This document shows positions 7,074 through 13,860 of a DNA stretch of 15,629 nucleotides, piece after piece. Both the position numbers and the translations under genes were made by a program. Numbering within the stretch: position 1 is the first letter of the stretch; every line of letters starts with the position of its first letter. This DNA comes from Treponema sp. GTDB taxonomy: Bacteria; Spirochaetota; Spirochaetia; Treponematales; Treponemataceae. The DNA is taken from positions 1-15,629 of the forward strand of contig JAHAZL010000025.1 of the NCBI GenBank assembly GCA_018384055.1, read 5' to 3'. A model generated the notes under the pieces. The model had not been told where the DNA came from. It was given only the letters and a program-made list of their open reading frames with translations, and ran no database searches.

Positions 7074-7616
7074 TCAAGAGGCATAAAGGTCTACCAAAAG
7101 TCCTTTAAGCTCGTTTATTCTTTCAAGCATTCCAAGTGTTTTCCTATGGATGTCGTTTGCAGGATTGATGAGCCATCTTGCCATTTCATCAAGTTTTGCA
7201 TTTATGATGCTTATCTGGCAATGTGGGTCGCGCTGGACGCTTCTTCTTCTGTTTTTCTTTTTGAATTCAAGGTTGTATTTAACTACATATCTCATGAAGT
7301 TGGAAACTTTCTTTCTGTAATCGGCAAAAACATCTGGGGTCTGGTGATCCTTAAGGTAATCGGCTGCAGAATCTGCCTGATCACGGAGCCAAACAGCCGC
7401 ATCCTCAATTTCCATTTCTGCAATCTCAATGGGGAATCCATCCTGAGTAAACTGAACCTGCGCCTGTGCTTTTTCAAACAGAGATGCAAAAATGCTTTTT
7501 TTTGGAGCGGTCTTTTCTGCCTTGCTGTCTTTTTTTGCTTTTGCTGCCTGCTGTGCTGCAACAGACTGAGCGGCCTGAAAATAGATTTGTGAAGAATTGA
7601 TTCCGTCAACTTCCAT
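7074..7616 (-). CDS. yaaR: YaaR (DUF327) family protein
   Basis: A 180-aa soluble protein. An Ala/Lys-rich N-terminus (15-45) precedes a helical domain with family features: the segment DYRKKVSNFMRYVVKY (about 98-114), a basic KKKNRRRSVQR (119-129), then INAKLDEMARWL (about 138-149) and a C-terminal LKGLLVDLY (about 169-177). The function of YaaR is not established. In Bacillus subtilis yaaR lies close to yaaT (ricT), and here too the next gene is ricT, which supports both calls. The ATG lies one base after the bactofilin stop, with AGGA about 9 bases upstream, so translation is probably coupled. Nothing suggests truncation. Confidence 0.8.
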   Translation of the reverse strand: MEVDGINSSQIYFQAAQSVAAQQAAKAKKDSKAEKTAPKKSIFASLFEKAQAQVQFTQDGFPIEIAEMEIEDAAVWLRDQADSAADYLKDHQTPDVFADYRKKVSNFMRYVVKYNLEFKKKNRRRSVQRDPHCQISIINAKLDEMARWLINPANDIHRKTLGMLERINELKGLLVDLYAS

Positions 7617-7617
7617 G

Positions 7618-8031
7618 CTAGATCCTGACAGACATTGAACTGATTGCCTTTACATTTTCCCAGTCTGAGGTAGCTTTTTCGTAGTCCGCTGCTTCAACTC
7701 TGGAAATACAGTGGCCATGTATGATTGCGTTTTCTTCAGAATAAAGTCTCTTTGTCTGGATATCACCGATTACGGCGCTTGTGGAAAGAAGCCTTACAAA
7801 TTCAGGAGCAACGATATTGCCAAGAATTATTCCGCCTATGATGGTAACGGAACGCCCCGTAACATTTCCCCGGATTCTGGCATGTTCACCTATGATGATG
7901 TTTCCTGCTGCTTCAAGGTTGCCGTCAATGTCCCCGTCAATTCTTGCAAAGCCGTTGATTTTTACATCGCCTTTAATTGAAGAGCCGACACCTAAAATGC
8001 TGTTGATGGAAATATTATCTGTAAGTGCCAT
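7618..8031 (-). CDS. Bactofilin
   Basis: A 137-aa protein with the DUF583/bactofilin core at about 10-115: repeated short beta-strand rungs with Gly turns (SIKGDVKINGFARIDGDIDG, then GNIIIGEHARIRGNV and GNIVAPEFVRLL), the right-handed beta-helix pattern of this polymerising scaffold family. There is a short N-terminal tail and a longer polar C-terminal tail, with no membrane segment. Bactofilins position cell-wall enzymes and shape proteins and are often encoded beside an M23 peptidase, as here: the M23 stop codon is 4 bases upstream. No good SD precedes the ATG, so translation likely depends on coupling to the upstream gene. In spirochaetes a role in helical shape or cell-wall patterning is a reasonable inference but not shown by the sequence. 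Confidence 0.93.
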   Translation of the reverse strand: MALTDNISINSILGVGSSIKGDVKINGFARIDGDIDGNLEAAGNIIIGEHARIRGNVTGRSVTIIGGIILGNIVAPEFVRLLSTSAVIGDIQTKRLYSEENAIIHGHCISRVEAADYEKATSDWENVKAISSMSVRI

Positions 8032-8035
8032 TTGC

Positions 8036-9049
8036 TTATTTAACGTTAATGTATTTTGCAGGGTCTACGACATCTGAACCGATGTGAACTTCGTAATGAA
8101 GGTGAGGTCCAGTTGAGATACCTGTATTACCGATGGTACCAATTACCTGACGCTGATTTACAATGTCACCTTTCTTAACACGAGTTGTAGCAAGGTGGGC
8201 ATAGCGAGTATAGATACCGTGCTTATGCTTGATGATGATGAAATTACCGAAGTCATCAGAATAACCTACAGTAACAATCTGTCCGTTTGCCGTAGCAATG
8301 ATAGGGTCTCCGCTTCTCCATGTTGAAAAGTCGAGTCCCTTGTGGATGTACCACTGCTGTGTAATAGGATGAACGTTCTGTCCGAATTCCATTGAAATGT
8401 GACCGATACCGTTTTTGATTGGCCAAACATTTGGAATGTCAGAGAAGAGTGTTCCCTGGTTTTCGAGCATCTTTCCAATCTGTTCAACAGGGCGAACTGC
8501 ATTTTCAAGATATGAAGTAAGCTGACGAATGTCGGAAGTTTCCTTGAGGGAACCAGATGTAATGTCCTGTGTATCAAACAATGATGAAAGGTCAGAATTC
8601 TTGCCAGTGGATTTTGATGTCTGAGTGCTCTGGTTGATTCCAAGAAGTGAAAGAGACTGACTTAAAGAAGACTGGAATCTCTTTGCTGTCTGGAGAAGGT
8701 TGTTGTTTTCATCGCGGAGCTCATCTAGACTTGCAAGAGTTTCGCGGTTTTCTTCCCTAAGGCGCGAGATTTCTGCCCCGGAAGCATTGTTCCTGTGGTT
8801 GAAGTAAACGAAAGAACATGCGATGCCTGTAGTTACGGCAAGTCCAAGTACAAGGGCAAAAACATTTGTCTGTACGCTTATAACTTTTCCATTAGAATGA
8901 GGTACGATCATCAGCGTAAGTTTTCCGTCAAAGAATTTGACTACGCGAACAACAACACTGCCTGCCGATGCAAAGAAAGCACCGAAAGCGTGGACTATGC
9001 GTGAGACTAAATTCTTTTCAAGTCTTTTGAATCTGCGTGTATGAGCCAC
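8036..9049 (-). CDS. Membrane-anchored M23 (LytM) peptidase
   Basis: A 337-aa protein from the GTG at 9049. A basic N-terminus (RRFKRLEK) precedes one membrane span at about 62-83, then a short coiled coil (about 90-125), a Ser/Thr-rich linker, and a C-terminal LytM domain (about 212-337). The zinc and catalytic set is complete: H236 and D240 in HKGLD, H285 in YAHL, H316 and H318 in HLHYEV. It should cut peptidoglycan cross-links from the periplasmic side. An in-frame TTG at 9061 would add four residues, but the predicted transcript starts at about 9062 and GAGG (9059-9056) lies 6 bases before the GTG, so GTG is preferred. It is first in an operon with bactofilin, its common partner, which likely localises it. 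Confidence 0.92.
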   Translation of the reverse strand: MAHTRRFKRLEKNLVSRIVHAFGAFFASAGSVVVRVVKFFDGKLTLMIVPHSNGKVISVQTNVFALVLGLAVTTGIACSFVYFNHRNNASGAEISRLREENRETLASLDELRDENNNLLQTAKRFQSSLSQSLSLLGINQSTQTSKSTGKNSDLSSLFDTQDITSGSLKETSDIRQLTSYLENAVRPVEQIGKMLENQGTLFSDIPNVWPIKNGIGHISMEFGQNVHPITQQWYIHKGLDFSTWRSGDPIIATANGQIVTVGYSDDFGNFIIIKHKHGIYTRYAHLATTRVKKGDIVNQRQVIGTIGNTGISTGPHLHYEVHIGSDVVDPAKYINVK

Positions 9050-9068
9050 AAAATACCTCAATTAAGTC

Positions 9069-9098
9069 ATTATATCAAACACTCGTTAGTTTTTTCAA
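9069..9098 (-). promoter_or_regulatory. Promoter of the M23-bactofilin-yaaR-ricT operon
   Basis: On the minus strand TTGAAA (9098-9093), an 18-base spacer, then a perfect TATAAT (9074-9069). The start near 9062 leaves about 12 bases before the GTG. The -35 box lies in one arm of a 9-bp inverted repeat shared with the divergent tatD side. Confidence 0.75.
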
Positions 9099-9144
9099 GT
9101 GAATTTCCAATTTCTCCATTCTTAGAAATGGTTTGACTTGAAAA
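9092..9144. repeat. 9-bp inverted repeat spanning the divergent promoters
   Basis: TTTTCAAGT (9092-9100) and ACTTGAAAA (9136-9144) are exact reverse complements 35 bases apart. Each arm, read outward, holds a TTGAAA -35 element: one for the M23 operon, the other for the tatD leader. Two smaller inverted repeats lie between the arms: ATTTCT (9110-9115) with AGAAAT (9124-9129), and CCATT (9116-9120) with AATGG (9127-9131). The symmetry may only reflect matched -35 boxes or may be a binding site. Confidence 0.6.
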
Positions 9145-9166
9145 TACTAGTATGGTATTCTTTAAT
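9133..9166 (+). promoter_or_regulatory. Promoter of the tatD leader RNA
   Basis: Two overlapping readings exist: TTGACT (9133-9138), 17 bases, TATTCT (9156-9161); or TTGAAA (9138-9143), 17 bases, TTTAAT (9161-9166). Either starts transcription at about 9168-9173. A perfect 10-bp palindrome ATACTAGTAT (9144-9153) lies in the spacer, a plausible operator. Function is inferred from sequence match. Confidence 0.55.
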
Positions 9167-9167
9167 T

Positions 9168-9231
9168 ATTATCGGTTAAATAACTCGTAATGTAATGGAA
9201 TTCTGAAAGGTTTCCTTTCAGAATTTTTTTT
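9168..9231 (+). ncRNA. Short terminated leader or small RNA ahead of tatD
   Basis: From the predicted start (9168-9173) to the end of the T run is about 60 bases, closed by a perfect intrinsic terminator 25 bases before the tatD ATG. No reading frame of note lies inside (only ATG-GAA-TTC-TGA without an SD). I see no convincing alternative antiterminator fold. It is either a small RNA or a constitutive or regulated attenuator for tatD and dus. The existence of the RNA is inferred from promoter plus terminator. Confidence 0.45.
9199..9231 (+). terminator. Strong intrinsic terminator in the tatD leader
   Basis: AATTCTGAAAGG (9199-9210) pairs perfectly with CCTTTCAGAATT (9214-9225), 12 bp, with a TTT loop, and the T run continues to 9231. 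It is the strongest terminator in the window, yet it sits between a promoter and a gene in the same direction. Confidence 0.85.
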
Positions 9232-9255
9232 ATCTATCTTTATAAAGGAAAAGCC

Positions 9256-10059
9256 ATGCAATTATTTGATACTCATGCCCACATCGGGTTGATCTACAAT
9301 GATCCGATCAGACAAATCAGTGTTATTCAGCAGGCAAAGCTTGCAGGTGTTGCACGCATTATCAGCATCAATAACAGCCTCTATGACTTCAAGAAAGAAT
9401 ATCCATATTTAAAATCTCAGAAGGGAATTTATCATGCAGTTGGTGTTGCACCTTCGGAAATCATTGCACCAGGCAAGGACTGGGTTAAGACAATAGAAGA
9501 AAGTGCAGAACTTCCTAATGTTGTTGCCATCGGAGAAACTGGACTGGACTACTGCAAGAAATATGGTGACAAGAGAACTCAGATTGAATTCTTCATTACT
9601 CAGCTTGACCTTGCTCAGAAGCACAACAAGCCTGTAATCATCCATAACCGAGAAGCAGGAAAGGATATTCTTGAAATCCTCAAGGACAGAATTCCTGCCA
9701 GGGGAGCTGTCTTCCACTGCTACAGTGAAAATGCCGCATACGCAATGAAATGTCTTGAAGCTGGACTCAATGTTTATTTCTCATTTGCAGGAAACCTTAC
9801 ATACCGCAATGCAAGGAACCTTCACGAGACTGTATTTGCCCTCAAGGACGCAGGTGCAACTGACAGAATCCTCATTGAAACAGAAAGCCCATTCATGGCT
9901 CCTGCTGCCAAGAAGGATGAAAGGACAATGCCTGCTTTCCTTCCATATACAGCAAAGTTCCTTGGAGAAATGCTTGAAATGGATGTTGAAGCCCTTGCCG
10001 CTTTGCTCTGGTCAAACAGCTGCAGGTTCTTTGGTCTTCCAGAAGGCAAGAACCATTAG
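9256..10059 (+). CDS. tatD: TatD-family metal-dependent hydrolase, variant signature
   Basis: A 267-aa TIM-barrel protein of the TatD family. Metal-site motifs seen in order: DTHAH with H7 and H9, AIGETGLDY with E94, H130 in IIHNREA, H154 in FHCYSE, then ETESPFMAP (208-216). Two departures stand out. The usual Asp of the ETD(S/A)P motif is E210, and the usual GxHPH segment reads GVAPS (63-67). Family members are nucleases or phosphohydrolases with broad roles; with these changes the substrate may differ. AAGGA (9245-9249) lies 6 bases before the ATG. A strong terminator sits just upstream, so expression may rely on read-through. The dihydrouridine synthase gene follows after 29 bases and is probably co-transcribed. 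Confidence 0.88.
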   Translation: MQLFDTHAHIGLIYNDPIRQISVIQQAKLAGVARIISINNSLYDFKKEYPYLKSQKGIYHAVGVAPSEIIAPGKDWVKTIEESAELPNVVAIGETGLDYCKKYGDKRTQIEFFITQLDLAQKHNKPVIIHNREAGKDILEILKDRIPARGAVFHCYSENAAYAMKCLEAGLNVYFSFAGNLTYRNARNLHETVFALKDAGATDRILIETESPFMAPAAKKDERTMPAFLPYTAKFLGEMLEMDVEALAALLWSNSCRFFGLPEGKNH

Positions 10060-10088
10060 AAAAAAAGCGCATCCATGCGTCCAACTTT

Positions 10089-11102
10089 ATGAATGCTTTA
10101 TACCATCCCGTAGACATAGGTCCTCTCCATCTTGAAGGAAACCTGTTTCTTGCTCCAATAGCAGGTTACAGTGACCGTGCTTTCCGAAGTCTTTGCGTTG
10201 ATTGCGGGGCTTCCTTTTGTACTACGGAAATGGTCAGTGCAGAGGCCCTTACCCGTGGGAACATAAAGACCGCAGACCTTATGGCCCGGGCCCCAAATGA
10301 AAAAAGTTACGCAGTCCAGATTTTTGGCGGCAATGCTGAGGTAATGGCAGAAGCCACAAAGATCGTCCTTGAGAAAACTACATGCGAAAGCATAGATATT
10401 AACGGCGGATGTCCGGTTCCAAAGATTGTAAAGTCTGGTGCGGGCAGCATGCTTACAAAGGAAACCGACAGACTCTTTTCCATCGTAAGTGCCGTAAAGA
10501 AAGCTTCCATAGAATACACAAAGGAACACCCTGAAAGGGGGACTGTTCCAGTGACAATAAAGATTCGCAGCGGGTGGGACAGCGAGCACATCACCTGGAG
10601 CGAAAACCTTGAGGCAGCCATAGAAGCCGGTGCCGATGCCCTTACCATCCACGCAAGGACAAGAGCACAGGGGTATGCCGGCAAAGCAGACTGGGAGCTT
10701 CAGGCAAGGCTTGTGGAACAGGCAAACGGGCGAATCCCGATATTTGGCAGCGGTGATGCCTTTACTCCTGAAACTGCAGAGCAGATGCTCAAGGAAACAG
10801 GCTGTGACGGCGTAATGTTTGCCCGCGGTGCCATGGGCGACCCCTTCCTTTTCCGCAGGACAATACAGTATCTGACCGAAGGTTCTTATATGGAAGAAAC
10901 TGTGGCAGAGCGCATTGCGGCAGGTTTCCGCGAGCTGGCCGTAAACATAGACCAGTTTGGCGAAAAGGGTGCCTGCCTTCAGATGCGGAAAAAGTTCTGT
11001 GCCTATTCCAGCGGAATCAGAGGCGGGTCTCAGATTCGTGCCAAACTTGTCCGTGCAGAAACGGAAAAGGACTACCGCGACATTCTTTCCGAATACTGCT
11101 AA
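10089..11102 (+). CDS. dusB: tRNA-dihydrouridine synthase, DusB-like
   Basis: A 337-aa FMN-dependent TIM-barrel enzyme that reduces uridines in the tRNA D-loop. Visible marks: LAPIAGYSDRAFR (21-33), TEMVSAEAL (46-54), AVQIFGG (75-81), SIDINGGCPVPKIVKSGAGS (101-120) with catalytic C108, TIHARTRAQGYAGKADW (about 187-203), the FMN-phosphate loop FGSGDAF and FARGAMGDPFLF (about 248-259). Length and motif order fit DusB/NifR3, but other subfamilies cannot be fully excluded. No SD is visible before the ATG; a small hairpin with CGCA/TGCG arms (about 10069-10080) lies in the 29-base gap after tatD. Base composition is richer in G+C than the neighbours: 35 of 60 at 10681-10740 against 23 of 60 at 11881-11940. 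No terminator follows it. Confidence 0.93.
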   Translation: MNALYHPVDIGPLHLEGNLFLAPIAGYSDRAFRSLCVDCGASFCTTEMVSAEALTRGNIKTADLMARAPNEKSYAVQIFGGNAEVMAEATKIVLEKTTCESIDINGGCPVPKIVKSGAGSMLTKETDRLFSIVSAVKKASIEYTKEHPERGTVPVTIKIRSGWDSEHITWSENLEAAIEAGADALTIHARTRAQGYAGKADWELQARLVEQANGRIPIFGSGDAFTPETAEQMLKETGCDGVMFARGAMGDPFLFRRTIQYLTEGSYMEETVAERIAAGFRELAVNIDQFGEKGACLQMRKKFCAYSSGIRGGSQIRAKLVRAETEKDYRDILSEYC

Positions 11103-11105
11103 TAC

Positions 11106-11134
11106 TTGTTAACATTATTTCAAGTCGGTATAAT
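11106..11134 (+). promoter_or_regulatory. Promoter of the 525-aa/GGDEF/rhomboid cluster
   Basis: TTGTTA (11106-11111), exactly 17 bases, then a perfect TATAAT (11129-11134). Transcription should start at about 11141, two bases before the ATG at 11143, so the mRNA would be leaderless or nearly so. Confidence 0.7.
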
Positions 11135-11142
11135 TAAAAGAT

Positions 11143-12720
11143 ATGAGTTTTCTGCAGAAAATTTCGGATTTTCTCCAATCATTATTTTCTCCCAATTCTC
11201 CTGAATCCATTCAGCGTCAGGCCATAAGGAAAATAGAAAACGATTTGAGGGTGCTTGCTCCAAATCTTTACAAGAACGGACTCATTCAGCCTAGTTTTGC
11301 AGAAACCCTAAGGATTCTCTTTCAGAATACAGAACCTATCCTTGACCTTCTTTCCCAGACATTGTGTTCAACGGATCTGGAAACTTCAAGAAAATTTGAA
11401 GAACAGCTTTTGCTTACAGGATTTTCTGAAGAAGCAAAAACAACCCTTGAAGAATTTGCCTACGAAAAGAGAAAGGCAGGGGCAATGGAAGCTGATTCCA
11501 TAATCAGGTACTTTGAGGGCGAGCACAGGAAACTTGAAAAAGTAGTTCGCGAACTTAATTCCCAGGAATTCATCAAGATTGATGCAACCTTGGACAAGAT
11601 AAAGCAGTTGAACGACATCTGCCGTTTCAGCTATATTACTGCCCTGAAGATTTTTGACAGCGGTTTCAGCACAAAAATTGATTATACCCCAGAATTTCAG
11701 GCTCTTCCTCCAGATATTCTGGAAAATAGTCTCCTTGATCTTTACTTTGTAATGGCAGACATGGACATTACAAATTCAGTATTCAATGCGGTGCTTGCCC
11801 TTGCAAAACTTACAAAAGGTGGTTCTGTTTCCGATTCTTATGCCACAAGCCTCAAGGACAATTTCAAGAAAATTCAGAGCATTGTGAAGCACATCTTTAC
11901 AAAAGAAGTCCTCATGAATCTTATCCGCCTGGCAAAGAAAAACTGCGAATACATACCAGACCGTTCGGTTTACAAGGGAAATGTAAGACAGAAGTATGCA
12001 GATTATCTTGAAAACAGGTTCCGTGTAGATGAAGCACGCCTTAAAAGCGAAATTCAGGATGCAACCATCAGCAACGAAATTAACCAGATTTTCGGTCAGA
12101 TGCAGCTTGCTCCTGTGGTGGGTTACAGCAAGGAACTGGACAATCAGCTTCGTCAGAGCACACCATGTTCATTCCTCTGGATTACTCCAATGCAGCTCCT
12201 CAAGAACTTCATCAGACTGTATTTTCTTGAGCATGTTAAGCCCCTTCTCAACGACATTGTCATTGAAGGCTTCTTCATGAACCCGACCTACAAGTCGGAA
12301 TTTTCATCTGTAGTATTTGCAATAAACGATGCCGCAGAACGCATCGAAGCTTTTGAAGCAAAGTTCAAGCGTGGTGCCGTGTTTGACGAAGCAAACATCA
12401 CCTCCCTTATCCGCGACAGCCATAAGGATTCTTCCTTTGAATCAACCCTTAAGGATATGGTTGATAGGGTCAACAAGACTGCAAAAGAAGTTATTCAGAA
12501 TGAAACTACCAATGTATTCCAGCTCTACAAGAAAATAAAAGATATTCTTGTAGAGTCTAAGAAACCTAGTTCTGAAATAATCCAGAACCTTAAGGTGCTC
12601 ATGATTTCTTCAAGAAACCGTGATAATTCTGATTTTATGGAAAGCCAGTATGGTCAGTGGAAGGTTTTCCTTGAAATAATGAAGAATTATGTTATAATTG
12701 GAACAATAGAGAAGAAATAA
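11143..12720 (+). CDS. Spirochaete-specific helical protein, possibly DUF5312
   Basis: A 525-aa, almost wholly alpha-helical soluble protein with no signal peptide, transmembrane span or catalytic motif that I recognise. It begins MSFLQKISDFLQSLF, an amphipathic helix that could touch a membrane. Later marks are KAGAMEADSIIRYFEGEHRKLE (about 110-131), a conserved-looking segment around KKNCEYIPDRSVYKG and VRQKYADYLE (about 266-293), and a Trp-containing stretch at about 346-350. From memory this resembles the spirochaete family DUF5312, but that label is tentative. There is no SD: the promoter -10 box lies 8 bases before the ATG. It abuts the GGDEF gene with no gap, and the GGDEF promoter lies inside its last 50 bases. 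A link to c-di-GMP signalling is context inference only. Confidence 0.85.
   Translation: MSFLQKISDFLQSLFSPNSPESIQRQAIRKIENDLRVLAPNLYKNGLIQPSFAETLRILFQNTEPILDLLSQTLCSTDLETSRKFEEQLLLTGFSEEAKTTLEEFAYEKRKAGAMEADSIIRYFEGEHRKLEKVVRELNSQEFIKIDATLDKIKQLNDICRFSYITALKIFDSGFSTKIDYTPEFQALPPDILENSLLDLYFVMADMDITNSVFNAVLALAKLTKGGSVSDSYATSLKDNFKKIQSIVKHIFTKEVLMNLIRLAKKNCEYIPDRSVYKGNVRQKYADYLENRFRVDEARLKSEIQDATISNEINQIFGQMQLAPVVGYSKELDNQLRQSTPCSFLWITPMQLLKNFIRLYFLEHVKPLLNDIVIEGFFMNPTYKSEFSSVVFAINDAAERIEAFEAKFKRGAVFDEANITSLIRDSHKDSSFESTLKDMVDRVNKTAKEVIQNETTNVFQLYKKIKDILVESKKPSSEIIQNLKVLMISSRNRDNSDFMESQYGQWKVFLEIMKNYVIIGTIEKK
12671..12698 (+). promoter_or_regulatory. Internal promoter of the GGDEF gene
   Basis: TTGAAA (12671-12676), a 16-base spacer and a perfect TATAAT (12693-12698), all inside the end of the 525-aa coding region. 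The start near 12705 leaves about 16 bases before the ATG, with only a weak GAGAAG as ribosome site. It would allow the cyclase and rhomboid genes to be expressed apart from the upstream gene. Confidence 0.55.
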
Positions 12721-13851
12721 ATGGCTACAAAAGCTAAAGGAAAGGGAACTAAAAAGAAGACTTCAGAAAGTTCCGCCGAAAAGGAAGAAAACGAAGTTAT
12801 CGCAGATTTTGAGAAGCATATTTATGACCTTCAGCAGATGCTGGAAATTTCGCGTTCTTTTTGTACGACTATCGAACTTAATCCTCTTGTAGAATCAATT
12901 CTCTATATAGCTATGGCTCAGATGCGTGTTACTGGCGCCGGTATTTTCGTTATCAATGAGCTTAACGATGAAAAAGGTTACGTTCTTTCGGACCACTACA
13001 GCGGTATTGCCATCGACCCAACCATTGAATACAGGATTTCCGTTGATTCAAAGCTGGTTGAATTCTTTACACAGTCCAACAATGTATTTACCCTTCCGGA
13101 ACTGAAGGAATATGTTCCTGATGCCGGCAAAGAATTTTCAATGCTTGAAACCCTAAGTCCATCCCTTGTTGTTCCCCTCATCCTCAAGAACCGCCTTAAC
13201 GGTATCCTTGTAATGGGAGAACGCATTTTCATTGACGGCATGGAGTCTGCATATACAAACTACGAAAGGGATGAAATCCAGACAATTGCTTCCCTTGCTT
13301 CCGTAGCAGTTCACAATGCTTCCCTCATCGAGCAGGCTTCTACAGACATGATGACTCACCTCAAGCTCAAGTTCTTCTTCTTCAACATCCTTGAAGACAA
13401 GCTGGACAATGCCTTTGCCCAGAATGAAAAGCTCAGCATCCTTATGTTCGACATCGACTTCTTCAAGAAGTTCAACGACACTTACGGACACGCATGCGGC
13501 GACTATGTTCTTCAGCATGTTGCAAAAATCATCAAGGACAGCATCCGCGACGAAGATATGGCATGCCGTTACGGTGGAGAAGAGTTCACTGTAATGCTCT
13601 GCAATACCGATGTTGAAGGCGCTTACCTTGTTGCCGAGAGAATCCGCAAGAGAATAGAAGAAACTGAACTTGTTTATGAAAACAACAAGATGAACCTTAC
13701 TATTTCCGGCGGTATTTCTGTTTTCTCAGTTGATGATAATCCCGTTCGTTCTGCAAGGGCTCTGGTAGATCAGGCAGACAAAGCCCTCTATGTTTCAAAG
13801 GCAAACGGAAGAAACCGCGTTTCCGTTGCAGACGGCGAAGAAATCAAATAA
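12721..13851 (+). CDS. GAF-GGDEF diguanylate cyclase
   Basis: A 376-aa soluble protein. A Lys/Glu/Ser-rich N-terminal tail (1-25) leads to a GAF-type sensor domain (about 45-200), then a GGDEF domain (about 205-370). The active site is YGGEEF (284-289), with the substrate-side LMFDIDFFKKFNDTYGHACGD (241-261) and the late DKALYVSKANGRN (about 353-365). RDED (276-279) stands exactly five residues before GGEEF, so the product-binding I-site is intact and feedback inhibition by c-di-GMP is expected. It should make c-di-GMP from two GTP under control of the GAF ligand, which is unknown. It directly abuts the 525-aa gene and has its own likely promoter. The rhomboid gene follows after 9 bases. Confidence 0.93.
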   Translation: MATKAKGKGTKKKTSESSAEKEENEVIADFEKHIYDLQQMLEISRSFCTTIELNPLVESILYIAMAQMRVTGAGIFVINELNDEKGYVLSDHYSGIAIDPTIEYRISVDSKLVEFFTQSNNVFTLPELKEYVPDAGKEFSMLETLSPSLVVPLILKNRLNGILVMGERIFIDGMESAYTNYERDEIQTIASLASVAVHNASLIEQASTDMMTHLKLKFFFFNILEDKLDNAFAQNEKLSILMFDIDFFKKFNDTYGHACGDYVLQHVAKIIKDSIRDEDMACRYGGEEFTVMLCNTDVEGAYLVAERIRKRIEETELVYENNKMNLTISGGISVFSVDDNPVRSARALVDQADKALYVSKANGRNRVSVADGEEIK

Positions 13852-13860
13852 TATATAGTA

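Noticed and set aside
9190..9206. A possible leader peptide (ATG-GAA-TTC-TGA) before the tatD terminator.
   Set aside because: It is three codons long, has no SD and runs into the terminator stem without any regulatory codon pattern.
10098..10652. A long open frame on the minus strand opposite dus.
   Set aside because: It lies wholly inside a certain gene, has no family marks, and its composition reads like a back-translation of the sense codons.
11104..11125. ACTTG and CAAGT as a terminator after dus.
   Set aside because: A 5-bp stem with a 12-base AT-rich loop and no T run; it overlaps the next promoter and is too weak to call.
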